DNA from: Ancylobacter novellus | GTDB lineage: Bacteria > Pseudomonadota > Alphaproteobacteria > Rhizobiales > Xanthobacteraceae | Direction: 5' to 3' | NCBI GenBank assembly: GCA_003241485.1 | Contig: QFQD01000014.1 | Location: 1-64,000 of the forward strand | Length of the DNA stretch: 64,000 nt | Shown: one piece after another, positions 1 to 8,322 of the stretch | Numbering within the stretch: the stretch's first letter is position 1 | How the letters are laid out: every line of letters begins with the position of its first letter | Translations under genes and position numbers: made by a program | The notes under the pieces: model-generated | The model's database searches: none | What the model was told of the DNA's origin: nothing | Seen by the model: the letters and a program-made list of their open reading frames with translations, nothing else

Positions 1-812
1 ATCTGCCGCACGCGCTCGCGCGACACGCCGAATTCGGCGGCGAGGTCTTCCAGCGTCATCGGATCATCGGAGAGGCGGCGTGCCTCGAAGATGCGCCGCT
101 CGCGCTCGTTCAGCACCGAAAGGGCGCCGGACAGCGCGTTGCGCCGGTTGTCCATCTCCTCGTGCTCGACGATGATGGTCTCCTGGCTGTCATGGTCGTC
201 AGCCAGCCAGTCCTGCCATTCACCGCCACCGTCCACATCGCCACGCAGGGGCGAGTTCAGCGACGCGTCACCACCCAGACGGCGGTTCATGTCGATGACG
301 TCCTGCTCGGTGACGCCGAGCTTGGTGGCGATCTGCTGCACCTGTTCAGGCCTCAGATCGCCCTCTTCGAGCGCCGAGATCTGGCTCTTGGCCTTGCGCA
401 GGTTGAAGAACAGCTTCTTCTGCGCCGCCGTCGTGCCCATCTTGACGAGGCTCCACGAGCGCAGGATGTACTCCTGGATCGAGGCCTTGATCCACCACAT
501 GGCATAGGTCGCGAGGCGGAAGCCCTTGTCGGGCTCGAAGCGCTTCACCGCCTGCATCAGGCCGACATTGCCCTCGGAGATGACCTCGGAAATCGGCAGG
601 CCATAGCCGCGATAGCCCATGGCGATCTTGGCCACGAGACGCAGATGGCTGGTGACGAGGCGATGGGCGGCGTCCGGATCCTCGTGCTCGCGCCAGCGCT
701 TGGCGAGCATATATTCTTCCTGCGGCTCCAGCATCGGGAACCGGCGGATTTCCGCGAGGTAGCGGTTCAGGCCACCTTCAGCGGACGGTAGGCTCATAGC
801 GGAACGGGCCAT
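1..812 (-). CDS. rpoH: RNA polymerase sigma-32 factor RpoH (3' end cut by window)
   Basis: Heat-shock sigma factor that directs RNA polymerase to chaperone and protease promoters. The minus-strand reading frame begins MARSAMSLPSAEGGLNRYL and runs off the left edge of the window. The sigma-70 region 2 is clear (SEGNVGLMQAVKRFEPDKGF, then YAMWWIKASIQEYI), followed by the RpoH box KLFFNLRK that separates RpoH from housekeeping sigma factors, and the start of region 4 (LEDLAAEFGVSRERVRQ). The start codon ATG at 812 is preceded by AAGGAGGG about 8 bases upstream. A TATTAT-like -10 element on the minus strand at 888-893 lies in the gap after the pseudouridine synthase gene, but I could not find a convincing -35. 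The C-terminal tail is outside the window. Confidence 0.95.
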   Translation of the reverse strand, partial: MARSAMSLPSAEGGLNRYLAEIRRFPMLEPQEEYMLAKRWREHEDPDAAHRLVTSHLRLVAKIAMGYRGYGLPISEVISEGNVGLMQAVKRFEPDKGFRLATYAMWWIKASIQEYILRSWSLVKMGTTAAQKKLFFNLRKAKSQISALEEGDLRPEQVQQIATKLGVTEQDVIDMNRRLGGDASLNSPLRGDVDGGGEWQDWLADDHDSQETIIVEHEEMDNRRNALSGALSVLNERERRIFEARRLSDDPMTLEDLAAEFGVSRERVRQ

Positions 813-978
813 GATTGCACCCTCCTTATCTCTCGGTCCCCAATGCGGGCGACCGACATGCGGCCGCAAGTCGCCAGCCGCTACACTATAATAGCAGCAA
901 CGGCTTCTTTTTGCGAAACCGCAAGACAGTATGGGGTCACGAAGCGTTGAGCGGGCGTTGGCGCGGCGCGCTCGCCCT

Positions 979-2028
979 TCACTGCCCGTCCGCCAGCGCT
1001 GTTTCGAGCCGCAGCAAATCGGCCGGCAGCTCGCTCTCGAACAGCAGGAATTCGCCCGTGGCGGGGTGTTCAAAGCCGAGCCGCGCCGCATGAAGCGCCT
1101 GCCGGTGCAGCGTTTCCACCATGACGCGCGTTTGTGGCCCGAGGCGCGTGACCCGCGTGCGCTGGCTGCTGCCATAGAGGCTGTCGCCGAGCAGGGCATG
1201 GCCGATATGCGCCATGTGCACGCGGATTTGATGGGTACGCCCGGTCTCCAGCTGGCACTCGACCTTTGCGGCGATCGGCCTGCCCTGCACATCCTCGAAG
1301 GTGGCGAGGCGCGACCAGTGCGTAATCGCAAACCGCCCCTCCTGCCGCACCGCGATCTTCTCGCGCGAGGTGGAGTGCCGCGCGAGGGCGGCGTCCACCG
1401 TGCCGCTCGGCAGCTCCGGCACGCCCCAGACGAAGGCGACATAGGCGCGCTCCAGCGGCCCGGTGCGTCCATGGTCGGCGAACTGGGCGGCGAGGCGCTT
1501 GTGCGCCCGGTCGTTCTTGGCGACGACCAGCAGGCCGGAGGTGTCCTTGTCGAGCCGGTGCACGATTCCGGGCCGGCGCACGCCGCCAATGCCCGACAGG
1601 CTCGCCCCGCAATGATGCAGCAGCGCGTTGACCAGCGTGCCGTCGGGATTGCCCGGCGCGGGATGCACGACGAGGCCCGCCGGCTTGTCGACGATGATGA
1701 GGTGGTCGTCCTCATAGACGATGGTGAGCGCAATATCCTGCGCCACCGGCTCGGCGGCTTCCGGGGCGGGCAGGTCGAGCGTGTAGCGCGCGCCGGCTGT
1801 GGCCTTGGCCGAACCGCCGGTGACCGGCGTGCCGTCGCGCATCAGCCTGCCATCGGCGATGAGCGCCTGCAGGCGCGTCCGGCTGAGCTCGGGCAGGTGC
1901 CGCGCGAGCACGCGATCCAGCCTCTGCCCTTCATCCTCGGGCCCGACGGTGATATCGACGCGGGTCGCCGCCGGTTCGGTGGCGATTTCGTCCCCTTCAT
2001 CCAACGGCTCGTCCATTGGGGCCCGCAT
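979..2028 (-). CDS. rluD: RluD-family 23S rRNA pseudouridine synthase
   Basis: Predicted to isomerise uridines to pseudouridine in 23S rRNA (RluD acts on helix 69). An N-terminal S4 RNA-binding domain (RLDRVLARHLPELSRTRLQ) is followed by the catalytic domain with the signature GIVHRLDKDTSGLLVVAK, in which the Asp after HRL (about residue 160) is the family nucleophile. The 349-residue length is usual. I chose ATG 2028 because GGAG lies about 7 bases upstream; a second ATG at 2016 is possible. The start codon overlaps the start of the divergent small membrane protein gene inside one CATG tetranucleotide. It is 166 bases upstream of rpoH on the same strand, a common alphaproteobacterial arrangement. 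The exact paralogue (RluD versus RluC type) is not certain. Confidence 0.9.
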   Translation of the reverse strand: MRAPMDEPLDEGDEIATEPAATRVDITVGPEDEGQRLDRVLARHLPELSRTRLQALIADGRLMRDGTPVTGGSAKATAGARYTLDLPAPEAAEPVAQDIALTIVYEDDHLIIVDKPAGLVVHPAPGNPDGTLVNALLHHCGASLSGIGGVRRPGIVHRLDKDTSGLLVVAKNDRAHKRLAAQFADHGRTGPLERAYVAFVWGVPELPSGTVDAALARHSTSREKIAVRQEGRFAITHWSRLATFEDVQGRPIAAKVECQLETGRTHQIRVHMAHIGHALLGDSLYGSSQRTRVTRLGPQTRVMVETLHRQALHAARLGFEHPATGEFLLFESELPADLLRLETALADGQ

Positions 2029-2380
2029 GACTTCTCCAGTTCCTGACGACACGCCCGATCGCGCTCCGCTCAATCCGGAGCAGGAGCGCATGCTGCGCAA
2101 GCTGCGCCGCTTCGCGGCCTTTTCCGGGTTGATCATGATCCTCGGCTTTATCGCCGTTTTCGGTGCCATCGGATACAAGCTCATGAGTGGCAGGAAAAGC
2201 GCGCCGGCGGAAATCGCCGGCACGATCCAGCTGCCCAAGGGTGCGAATGTGCGCGCGGCGGTGATCGCGGGCGACCTCATCGCCGTCACGCTGGAGCGCG
2301 GCGGCCTGGTGGAAACGCGCTTCTACGATCTGGCAACCCGCGCGCCGCGCGGCAGCCTGAGCTTTGCCAGCGAGCCGTGA
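2027..2380 (+). CDS. Small single-pass membrane protein, DUF6476-like
   Basis: A 117-residue protein with an N-terminal charged segment, one membrane helix at about residues 33-52 (FSGLIMILGFIAVFGAIGYK) and a C-terminal soluble domain with beta-strand-like alternation (VRAAVIAGDLIAVTLE, then RFYDLATRAPRGSLSF). From memory it resembles the family annotated DUF6476 (sometimes mislabelled fimbrial protein) found divergent from rluD in Hyphomicrobiales. Its function is unknown. ATG 2027 fits the expected protein length, although the Shine-Dalgarno is weak. Longer in-frame starts upstream would read through rluD antisense and were not used. Confidence 0.75.
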   Translation: MTSPVPDDTPDRAPLNPEQERMLRKLRRFAAFSGLIMILGFIAVFGAIGYKLMSGRKSAPAEIAGTIQLPKGANVRAAVIAGDLIAVTLERGGLVETRFYDLATRAPRGSLSFASEP

Positions 2381-2482
2381 GGGCAGGGCCCCGCCCGCAC
2401 CAGCGGCGAGAGGCGAGGGAGCTTCGCGACCATGCCGAGGGGGCAAGCCTGTTAAAAACGGATGGAATGCCGTTGTGACGGC

Positions 2483-2511
2483 TTGATCCTGCGGGCGAAT
2501 AGCCCTATGAG
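2483..2511 (+). promoter_or_regulatory. Probable sigma-70 promoter of tRNA-Glu
   Basis: TTGATC at 2483-2488 and TATGAG at 2506-2511 are separated by 17 bases and sit about 15 bases before the mature tRNA 5' end. Spacing and position fit a vegetative promoter; assignment is by inspection only. Confidence 0.5.
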
Positions 2512-2526
2512 ACCGGCCTGCCGCAC

Positions 2527-2601
2527 GCGCCCATCGTCTAGCGGTCAGGACGTCGCCCTCTCACGGCGAAAACCGGGGTTCGATTCCCCGTGGGCGCGCC
2601 A
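2527..2601 (+). tRNA. tRNA-Glu (anticodon CTC)
   Basis: The sequence folds as a complete cloverleaf: acceptor stem GCGCCCA/TGGGCGC, D arm GTC...GAC with loop TAGCGGTCAG, anticodon stem TCGCC/GGCGA with loop CTCTCAC, so the anticodon is CTC (reads GAG), and T arm CGGGG-TTCGATT-CCCCG. The discriminator is G and the 3' CCA is encoded (2599-2601). Confidence 0.95.
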
Positions 2602-2756
2602 GATATCTCCGGTTATCCTCGATGCGCCGTATCGCGCCAAGCGTAACCCTTGAGATTTGCCGATTAGCGGCATGCGTTGAGATCGGGAGTGGCCGAAACG
2701 GCGGACTTCTCGCGCATCGAGCCAGACCAGATTCCATTTCAACTTCTCGCGTGCCC

Positions 2757-3137
2757 TCAGCGCGTGCCGCGCACCGAGGCGAAGCGACCTACGACGGCGC
2801 CACCGCAGCGTTCCGCCGCCAGAGCGGAGGCGCGGCCCGGGGCTAGATTTGCAGCGTCGCCCGCCCGGCTGGAGGGCGGCATGCCTTCGCCCGGCAGGGC
2901 GACGTGCAGCCGCTCCGACAAGTTGCTTACAAGCAGCCGCAACCGCATGTTCTCGGCTTGAAGCTCCTTCATTCTTTCAACGGCTGGCACGCTGAGTCCG
3001 CCGAAGCGTCGGCGCCAGCGATAGAAAGTGCGCAGCGACACCCCCGCCGTGCGGCAAATCTCATCGACCGGAACGCCCGCATCGGCCTCTTCGATCAGGT
3101 GGAGAATTTCGGAATCGGTGAACTGGGAATGGCGCAT
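2757..3137 (-). CDS. Orphan IS3-type transposase OrfA-like HTH protein
   Basis: A 126-residue protein whose first 75 residues match the OrfA architecture of IS3-family elements: helix-turn-helix (FTDSEILHLIEEADAGVP, then ICRTAGVSLRTFYRWRRRFG) followed by a short leucine-zipper segment (MKELQAENMRLRLLVSNLSE). The remaining 50 residues are Ala/Gly/Arg-rich and do not resemble a transposase. There is no OrfB with a DDE catalytic domain on either side and I see no terminal inverted repeats. It is either the relic of an insertion near the tRNA or a small regulator derived from OrfA. ATG 3137 was chosen because the conserved domain begins there; an in-frame start at 3359 would add unrecognisable sequence. 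Confidence 0.6.
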   Translation of the reverse strand: MRHSQFTDSEILHLIEEADAGVPVDEICRTAGVSLRTFYRWRRRFGGLSVPAVERMKELQAENMRLRLLVSNLSERLHVALPGEGMPPSSRAGDAANLAPGRASALAAERCGGAVVGRFASVRGTR

Positions 3138-3553
3138 CGGATCGGTCCTTCGATATCGTTGACGGATCAGATGACGGTCTGGGTACTTTCCGAGGGCACC
3201 GTCCCTCTGCAGATGCACGGCGACCGTCAGCCGCACATCACTTGGGCATGCGCTTAATTTGAGCAGTACTATAAGCCATCCCTCTCCAGGATAAATCACT
3301 GAATCTGGCGCCAGTTGGCGTTCCGCTCCCTCCGGCTCGCGCTGCGGGATGCTGGCCATGCGCCGTTTTCAGTCGTGCAGCACGGTCGCGGGAGCTGATC
3401 CCGGCCAAGTGTCATTCTGGCAATCCTGACAGAATACGGCCACCGAACGTGCGTTTGGCGCGCCATTGGGCATGATTGAATATTATATGAAGTTGCGCGA
3501 GGGCGGCGCGGCACCAGAATTCGGCATCTTCCGAACCCTCTGAGGTGTCGTCC
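3138..3553. other. Intergenic region upstream of urtA
   Basis: No gene is convincing here. The region must carry the urtA promoter; the AT-rich stretch at about 3473-3492 (TGATTGAATATTATATGAAG) is the likeliest core. A GG/GC pair resembling a sigma-54 site at 3456-3470 has the wrong spacing. GAGG about 8 bases before ATG 3554 is the urtA ribosome-binding site. Confidence 0.5.
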
Positions 3554-4807
3554 ATGGTCAAGTTCACGCGGCGTTCCTTCCTGCAGGCCAGTGGCGTTGC
3601 TGCCACCGCGCTCGCTACTCCTCTCGCCATGCCGGCCTATCTGCGCAGCGCACAGGCCCAGTCCGGCCCGGTGAAGCTCGGCTGCCTGTTCTCGTCCTCC
3701 GGCACGATGGCCAATCTCGAAGGGCGGCTCAATTATGTGGTGAAGATGGCCGCCGACGAGATCAACGCCAAGGGCGGCGTGAATGGCCGCACCATCGACG
3801 TGCTGGTCTCCGACCCCGCGTCCGACTGGCCGCTCTATGCCCAGAGCGCCAAACAGATGTTGCAGCAAGAAAAGGTCTCCGCGCTGTTCGGCTGCTGGAC
3901 CTCGGTGTCCCGCAAGACCGTGCTGCCGGTGGTCGAGCAGGAGAACGGTCTGCTCTATTATCCGCTGCATTTCGAGGGCGACGAGAACTCCAAGAACGTC
4001 GTTTATGTGAACTCGCCCCCCGCCAGCTCCGTTCTGCCTGCCGTTGATTATCTGATGAGCGAGGAGGGCGTCTCCGCCAAACGCTTCTTCATGCTGGGCT
4101 CGGACTATGTCTGGCCGCGCACCATCAACAAGCAGCTCAAGGGCTACTGGAAGTCCAAGGGCATTCCGGAGAGCGCCTGGAAGGAGGAATATGTTCCCTT
4201 CGGCTTCTCCAACTTCCAGACGCTGGTGAACCAGATCCGTGCCTTCGCCGATCAGGGCGGCGGCCAGCCGGTGGTCATCCTCACCGTGGTCGGCAACTCG
4301 ATCCCGGATTTCATGCGCGAATTCGCCAATCAGGGCATTCTCGCCACCGACATTCCGGTGCTCGGGCTCGACATGGTGGAGGCCGACCTCGAGGGCCTCG
4401 ACACGTCCAAGCTGGTCGGTCACCTCAATTGCTGGGCCTATCTGCAAAATGCCAAGGGGCCGGCCAATGAGGCGTTCCTGAAGAACTGGGCGGCCTATGT
4501 GAAGGCCAAGAACGTGCCGTTCAAGGGCGACGTCTCCATCGACCCGATGGTGTCGGCCTATGACGCCGTACATCTGTGGGCGATGGCGGCGCAGATGGCC
4601 GGCTCCTTCGACGTGCCGGAGGTTAGCAAGGCGTTCAACGGCCTCAGCTTCGATTGCCCGTCGGGCTATAAGATCGCGATGACCGGAGAGAACAACTACG
4701 TCTCGCGTGGTGTGTTCATCGGCTCGGTCAACGACAAGCAGGGCTTCGACATCCTCTGGCAGTCCAAGGATACGCCCAAGCCCGTGCCCTTTAGCCCCTA
4801 CGGCTGA
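3554..4807 (+). CDS. urtA: Urea/short-chain amide ABC transporter substrate-binding protein
   Basis: Periplasmic receptor that delivers urea or small amides to the UrtBC permease. The 417-residue protein starts with a twin-arginine signal (FTRRSFLQASG) and cleavage is likely after AQA near residue 36. The mature part is a type-1 periplasmic-binding fold of the UrtA/FmdD group (VKLGCLFSSSGTMANLEG, MAADEINAKGGVNGR, MLGSDYVWPRTINKQ). ATG 3554 has GAGG 8 bases upstream; a GTG three codons earlier is less likely. It is the first gene of urtABCDE-fmdA. Because the operon ends with a formamidase and no urease is visible, formamide or acetamide is as good a candidate ligand as urea (the Methylophilus FmdDEF precedent). 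Confidence 0.9.
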   Translation: MVKFTRRSFLQASGVAATALATPLAMPAYLRSAQAQSGPVKLGCLFSSSGTMANLEGRLNYVVKMAADEINAKGGVNGRTIDVLVSDPASDWPLYAQSAKQMLQQEKVSALFGCWTSVSRKTVLPVVEQENGLLYYPLHFEGDENSKNVVYVNSPPASSVLPAVDYLMSEEGVSAKRFFMLGSDYVWPRTINKQLKGYWKSKGIPESAWKEEYVPFGFSNFQTLVNQIRAFADQGGGQPVVILTVVGNSIPDFMREFANQGILATDIPVLGLDMVEADLEGLDTSKLVGHLNCWAYLQNAKGPANEAFLKNWAAYVKAKNVPFKGDVSIDPMVSAYDAVHLWAMAAQMAGSFDVPEVSKAFNGLSFDCPSGYKIAMTGENNYVSRGVFIGSVNDKQGFDILWQSKDTPKPVPFSPYG

Positions 4808-4833
4808 AGCTGGCGCTGCGTTGCCACTTCACA

Positions 4834-4862
4834 CCGTCCGCCGGGCCCCGCCCGGTGGACGG
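4834..4862 (+). terminator. Intercistronic hairpin after urtA
   Basis: A 12-bp stem (4834-4845 with 4851-4862, one G-U pair) and a 5-base loop lie in the 88-base urtA-urtB gap. There is no T-run, so it is more likely an mRNA 3'-end stabiliser or partial attenuator for urtA than a full stop. Confidence 0.6.
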
Positions 4863-4895
4863 ACCCGCAGCCGAGGGCGGCGTCTTGAGTTCCCG

Positions 4896-6503
4896 ATGAA
4901 GCACTGGTTTCTGCCCCTCCTCGCCGCCGTTCTGCTGCCGGCGGCGTCCCCGGCGCTGGCCGCGCCGCTCGACCGTGCCGCAATGATCGGCAATCTGTGC
5001 GGCAGCGCCGCGCAGACCGGTGAGGGGGCCGGGCTTCTCATAGGTCTGGCGGCCACCGGCAGCGAGGAGGATCGCGCCTGGGCGGCGGCGTTGCCGCGCG
5101 CACTGCTCGACCGCACACTCGCCTGTGATGACCAAGGGGCCGTGCTCGCCGAGGGCGGTGTCGACGCGGCTACCCGCACGCCGCGCGCCGTGGCGGGCGC
5201 CTCCCGCAGTCCCGTCATCAGCCTCAAGAACCGCTCGCTGGTCGAACTGGCCGATGCCGCGCTTGCCCTGCGCAGCGCGCCGACGGTCGCGGCCCGGATG
5301 GCCGCGCTGCGCACGCTGGAGCGGCGGCCCGCGACGATTCCAGAAGGATTGCTCGACGCCGCCGCCACCGCCGAGGGCGATGCCGACCTCAGGGCGCAGA
5401 TCGAGACGCTCGGCCAGACCGCCGCGCTCAACGCAGCGGACCCGGCGGCCCGCATCCGCGCTATCGGGCGGGTCGCGGAAAATCCGAGCCGGCGGGCGCT
5501 GACCCAGATCGCCGCCCTGACCAGCGATCCCGCCTATGCGGCGAACCCCGCCTTCAAGACCGCGGTGGATGGCGCCACGGCCCGCATTGAGCGCGGCATT
5601 GCCATCGGTGACACGCTGGCGGCGCTCTATAACGGGCTGAGCTTCGCCTCGATCCTCTTCATGGCGGCAATTGGCCTTGCCATCATTTTCGGCCTGATGG
5701 GCGTCATCAATCTCGCCCAGGGCGAACTCATCATGATCGGCGCCTATGTCACGTGGCTGGTGCAGCAGGGCCTGCGTCACGCGGCGCCGGGGCTGCTCGA
5801 CTGGTATCTGGTGCTCGCCATTCCCGTGGCTTTCCTGGTGACGGCGGCGATAGGCGTCGCGCTGGAGGCCGCGCTGCTGCGCCATCTCTATAAGCGCCCG
5901 CTGATGAGCCTTCTCGCCACCTGGGCGGTGAGCCTGTTCCTGATGAATCTCGTGCGGGTGATCTTCGGCACCCAGAACCTGCAATTCGAGACGCCGTTCT
6001 ATGTATCGGGCGGCGTGCCGGTGATCGGGGATTTCATCTTCACCTGGAACCGCATGTTCGCCATTGCCTTCGCCGCGGTCACGCTTGCGCTCACCTGGGC
6101 CATCGTGCGCAAAACACCGCTCGGCCTCAACATCCGCGCGGTGACGCAAAATCGCGACATGGCGGCCTGTATCGGCATCCCGACCCGGCGCACCGACATG
6201 ATGGCCTTCGGTCTCGGTTCAGGTCTTGCCGGACTCGCCGGGCTGGCGCTCTCGCCGATCTATTCGGTGAACCCGCAAATGGGCCAGAACTTCATCATCG
6301 ACAGCTTCATGGTCGTGGTGCTCGGCGGTGTCGGCACCATTGCCGGCACCGTGGTTGCCGCGCTTGGCATCGGCCAGATCAATGTTCTGATCGAACCGCT
6401 CTGGGGTGCGGTCGCCGCCAAGGTGATCGTGCTGCTGATGATCATCGGCTTTCTGCAATGGCGGCCCGAGGGGTTGTTCGCCGTGAAGGGGCGCCGCAAA
6501 TGA
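4896..6503 (+). CDS. urtB: Urea/amide ABC transporter permease UrtB
   Basis: Inner-membrane permease of the LivH type. The 535-residue protein has a Sec signal (MKHWFLPLLAAVLLPAASPA...ALA) and the roughly 230-residue N-terminal periplasmic extension that is typical of UrtB and absent from LivH. The membrane domain follows (FGLMGVINLAQGELIMIGAY is the classic LivH/UrtB motif) with about eight helices and the closing sequence RPEGLFAVKGRR. ATG 4896 places the signal peptide correctly. Its stop overlaps the urtC start by ATGA, implying translational coupling. Confidence 0.92.
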   Translation: MKHWFLPLLAAVLLPAASPALAAPLDRAAMIGNLCGSAAQTGEGAGLLIGLAATGSEEDRAWAAALPRALLDRTLACDDQGAVLAEGGVDAATRTPRAVAGASRSPVISLKNRSLVELADAALALRSAPTVAARMAALRTLERRPATIPEGLLDAAATAEGDADLRAQIETLGQTAALNAADPAARIRAIGRVAENPSRRALTQIAALTSDPAYAANPAFKTAVDGATARIERGIAIGDTLAALYNGLSFASILFMAAIGLAIIFGLMGVINLAQGELIMIGAYVTWLVQQGLRHAAPGLLDWYLVLAIPVAFLVTAAIGVALEAALLRHLYKRPLMSLLATWAVSLFLMNLVRVIFGTQNLQFETPFYVSGGVPVIGDFIFTWNRMFAIAFAAVTLALTWAIVRKTPLGLNIRAVTQNRDMAACIGIPTRRTDMMAFGLGSGLAGLAGLALSPIYSVNPQMGQNFIIDSFMVVVLGGVGTIAGTVVAALGIGQINVLIEPLWGAVAAKVIVLLMIIGFLQWRPEGLFAVKGRRK

Positions 6504-7597
6504 CCGGCATTGTACGCGATCGGCCATTCCTCGCGCTCGTCGTCCTGCTGGTACTGGTTGCGGTGGCGATGCCGCTTCTGGCCGGCACGCCTTTCGCCCT
6601 CTCGCGCTACCTCACCAACGCCATCGGCCAGTTCGCCGCCTTTGCCGTGCTGGCGCTCTCGCTCGATCTCGTCTGGGGCTATCTCGGCATCCTGTCGCTC
6701 GGCCACGGGCTGTTCTTCGCGCTCGGCGGCTATGTCATGGCCATGTACCTGCTGAAGCACTCCTTCGTGGTGACGGGCACGGTGCCGGACTTCCTGCAGT
6801 TCATGGGCTGGAAGGACTTCCCCTTCTACTGGGCCGGCTTCGAGAGCTTTCCCTACGCGCTGCTGGTCGCCGTGGTGGCGACGGGGCTGATCGCCGGCTC
6901 GTTCGGCTATGTGTCATTCCGCTCGCGGGTCGGCGGCGTTTATTTCGCGATCATCACGCAGGCGCTGGTCTACGTCGCCATGCTGTTGATGTTCCGAAAC
7001 GACACCGGTTTCGGCGGCAATAACGGCATGACCGGCTTCACAGTCATGTTCGAATGGCCGATGGGCACCAGTTCGGCGATCACCGCGCTGGCCGTTGTCT
7101 CGCTCGCCGTGCTGACGTTGGCGCTGGTGCTGTGCCGCTCGCTGGTCGGCAGCCGTTTCGGCGCGCTGATGCTGGCGACGCGGGACGACGAGACCCGCCT
7201 GCGCACGCTCGGCTACGAGACGCTGCGTCTCAAGCTCATCGTCTGGTGTCTCTCGGCGCTGCTCGCCATGCTGGCGGGGATGCTCTACGTCCCGCAGGTC
7301 GGCATCGTCAATCCGCGCCTGCTGTCGCCCGAGCTGTCGCTGGAGATCGCCGTCTGGGTCGCCATTGGCGGGCGCGGTCATCTGGTCGGCGCGGTCATCG
7401 GCGCGCTGCTGGTCAATGCCATCAAGTTCTGGCTCTCCTTCGCCGCGCCGGATGTGTGGCCCTTCATCCTCTCAGGCCTCATCGTGCTGGTGGTGCTTGT
7501 GTTCCCCAATGGTCTGATGGATCTGGCGAAGCTGAAGCTGGTCCGTCCGATGGGCGCCAAGCGCATGGCGGCCGAGGTCGGGGAGGCGCGGCCATGA
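6500..7597 (+). CDS. urtC: Urea/amide ABC transporter permease UrtC
   Basis: Second permease subunit, LivM type, 365 residues and about nine or ten hydrophobic helices. YLGILSLGHGLFFALGGY is the LivM/UrtC signature and FGGNNGMTGF is characteristic of UrtC. It pairs with UrtB to form the channel energised by UrtD and UrtE. Start ATG 6500 overlaps the urtB stop (ATGA) and has AAGGGG upstream; the urtC stop again overlaps the urtD start. Confidence 0.92.
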   Translation: MTGIVRDRPFLALVVLLVLVAVAMPLLAGTPFALSRYLTNAIGQFAAFAVLALSLDLVWGYLGILSLGHGLFFALGGYVMAMYLLKHSFVVTGTVPDFLQFMGWKDFPFYWAGFESFPYALLVAVVATGLIAGSFGYVSFRSRVGGVYFAIITQALVYVAMLLMFRNDTGFGGNNGMTGFTVMFEWPMGTSSAITALAVVSLAVLTLALVLCRSLVGSRFGALMLATRDDETRLRTLGYETLRLKLIVWCLSALLAMLAGMLYVPQVGIVNPRLLSPELSLEIAVWVAIGGRGHLVGAVIGALLVNAIKFWLSFAAPDVWPFILSGLIVLVVLVFPNGLMDLAKLKLVRPMGAKRMAAEVGEARP

Positions 7598-8322
7598 GCC
7601 TCACCGCCCTGCTGGTCGACGGCCTTACCGTGCGCTTCGGCAGCTTCCGCGCCATCGACGACCTGTCGCTCGCCATCGACTATGGCGAGGTGCGGGCCGT
7701 CATCGGTCCGAACGGCGCCGGCAAGACGACGCTGCTTGACGTCATCTCCGGCATCACCCGGCCAAAGCAGGGCCGCGTGCTGTTCGACGGGACGCGCGAC
7801 ATCACTGGGGAGAACGAGGCCGCCATTGCCCGCGCCGGCATCCGCCGCAAGTTCCAGAAGCCGAGCGTGTTCGAGGGGCTCAGCGTGCGCCAGCATATTG
7901 CCATCGGCGCGGATGTCGGCTTCCGCGCCCGGCTCGACCGAGCGGCGCTGGAGGGCCGGATCTGCGAGGTGCTGGAGACTGTCGGCCTGACGGATCAGGC
8001 GGGGCGTTTCGCGAGCGAACTGAGCCATGGTCAGAAGCAATGGCTGGAAATCGGCATGGTGCTTGCCTCCGATCCGAAGGTGCTGATGCTCGACGAGCCG
8101 GTGGCTGGCCTCACCGATGAGGAAACCGAGCGTACTGCCGCGCTGGTGCGCCGGCTCAACCGGCCGGATCGCGCCATCGTGGTGGTTGAGCACGACATGG
8201 ATTTCGTCGAGCGCATCGCCGACAAGGTCACCGTTCTGCACGAGGGGCGGACCCTGTTCGAGGGGTCGATGGACAAGGTCCGGGCCGATGCGGGCGTGGT
8301 CGAGGTCTATCTGGGGCGATGA
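7594..8322 (+). CDS. urtD: Urea/amide ABC transporter ATP-binding protein UrtD
   Basis: Cytoplasmic ATPase of the LivG type, 242 residues. Walker A is GPNGAGKTT, the signature motif is the UrtD-like LSHGQKQWLEIGM, Walker B is VLMLDEPVAGL and the switch histidine is in VVVEHDMDFV. The distinctive HGQKQWLEI variant supports UrtD rather than LivG. It overlaps urtC and urtE by four bases at each end. Confidence 0.92.
   Translation: MSLTALLVDGLTVRFGSFRAIDDLSLAIDYGEVRAVIGPNGAGKTTLLDVISGITRPKQGRVLFDGTRDITGENEAAIARAGIRRKFQKPSVFEGLSVRQHIAIGADVGFRARLDRAALEGRICEVLETVGLTDQAGRFASELSHGQKQWLEIGMVLASDPKVLMLDEPVAGLTDEETERTAALVRRLNRPDRAIVVVEHDMDFVERIADKVTVLHEGRTLFEGSMDKVRADAGVVEVYLGR

Noticed and set aside
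3456..3470. Sigma-54-like promoter upstream of urtA
   Set aside because: TGGC and GGGC elements are present but the GG-to-GC distance is one base too long for a functional -24/-12 promoter.
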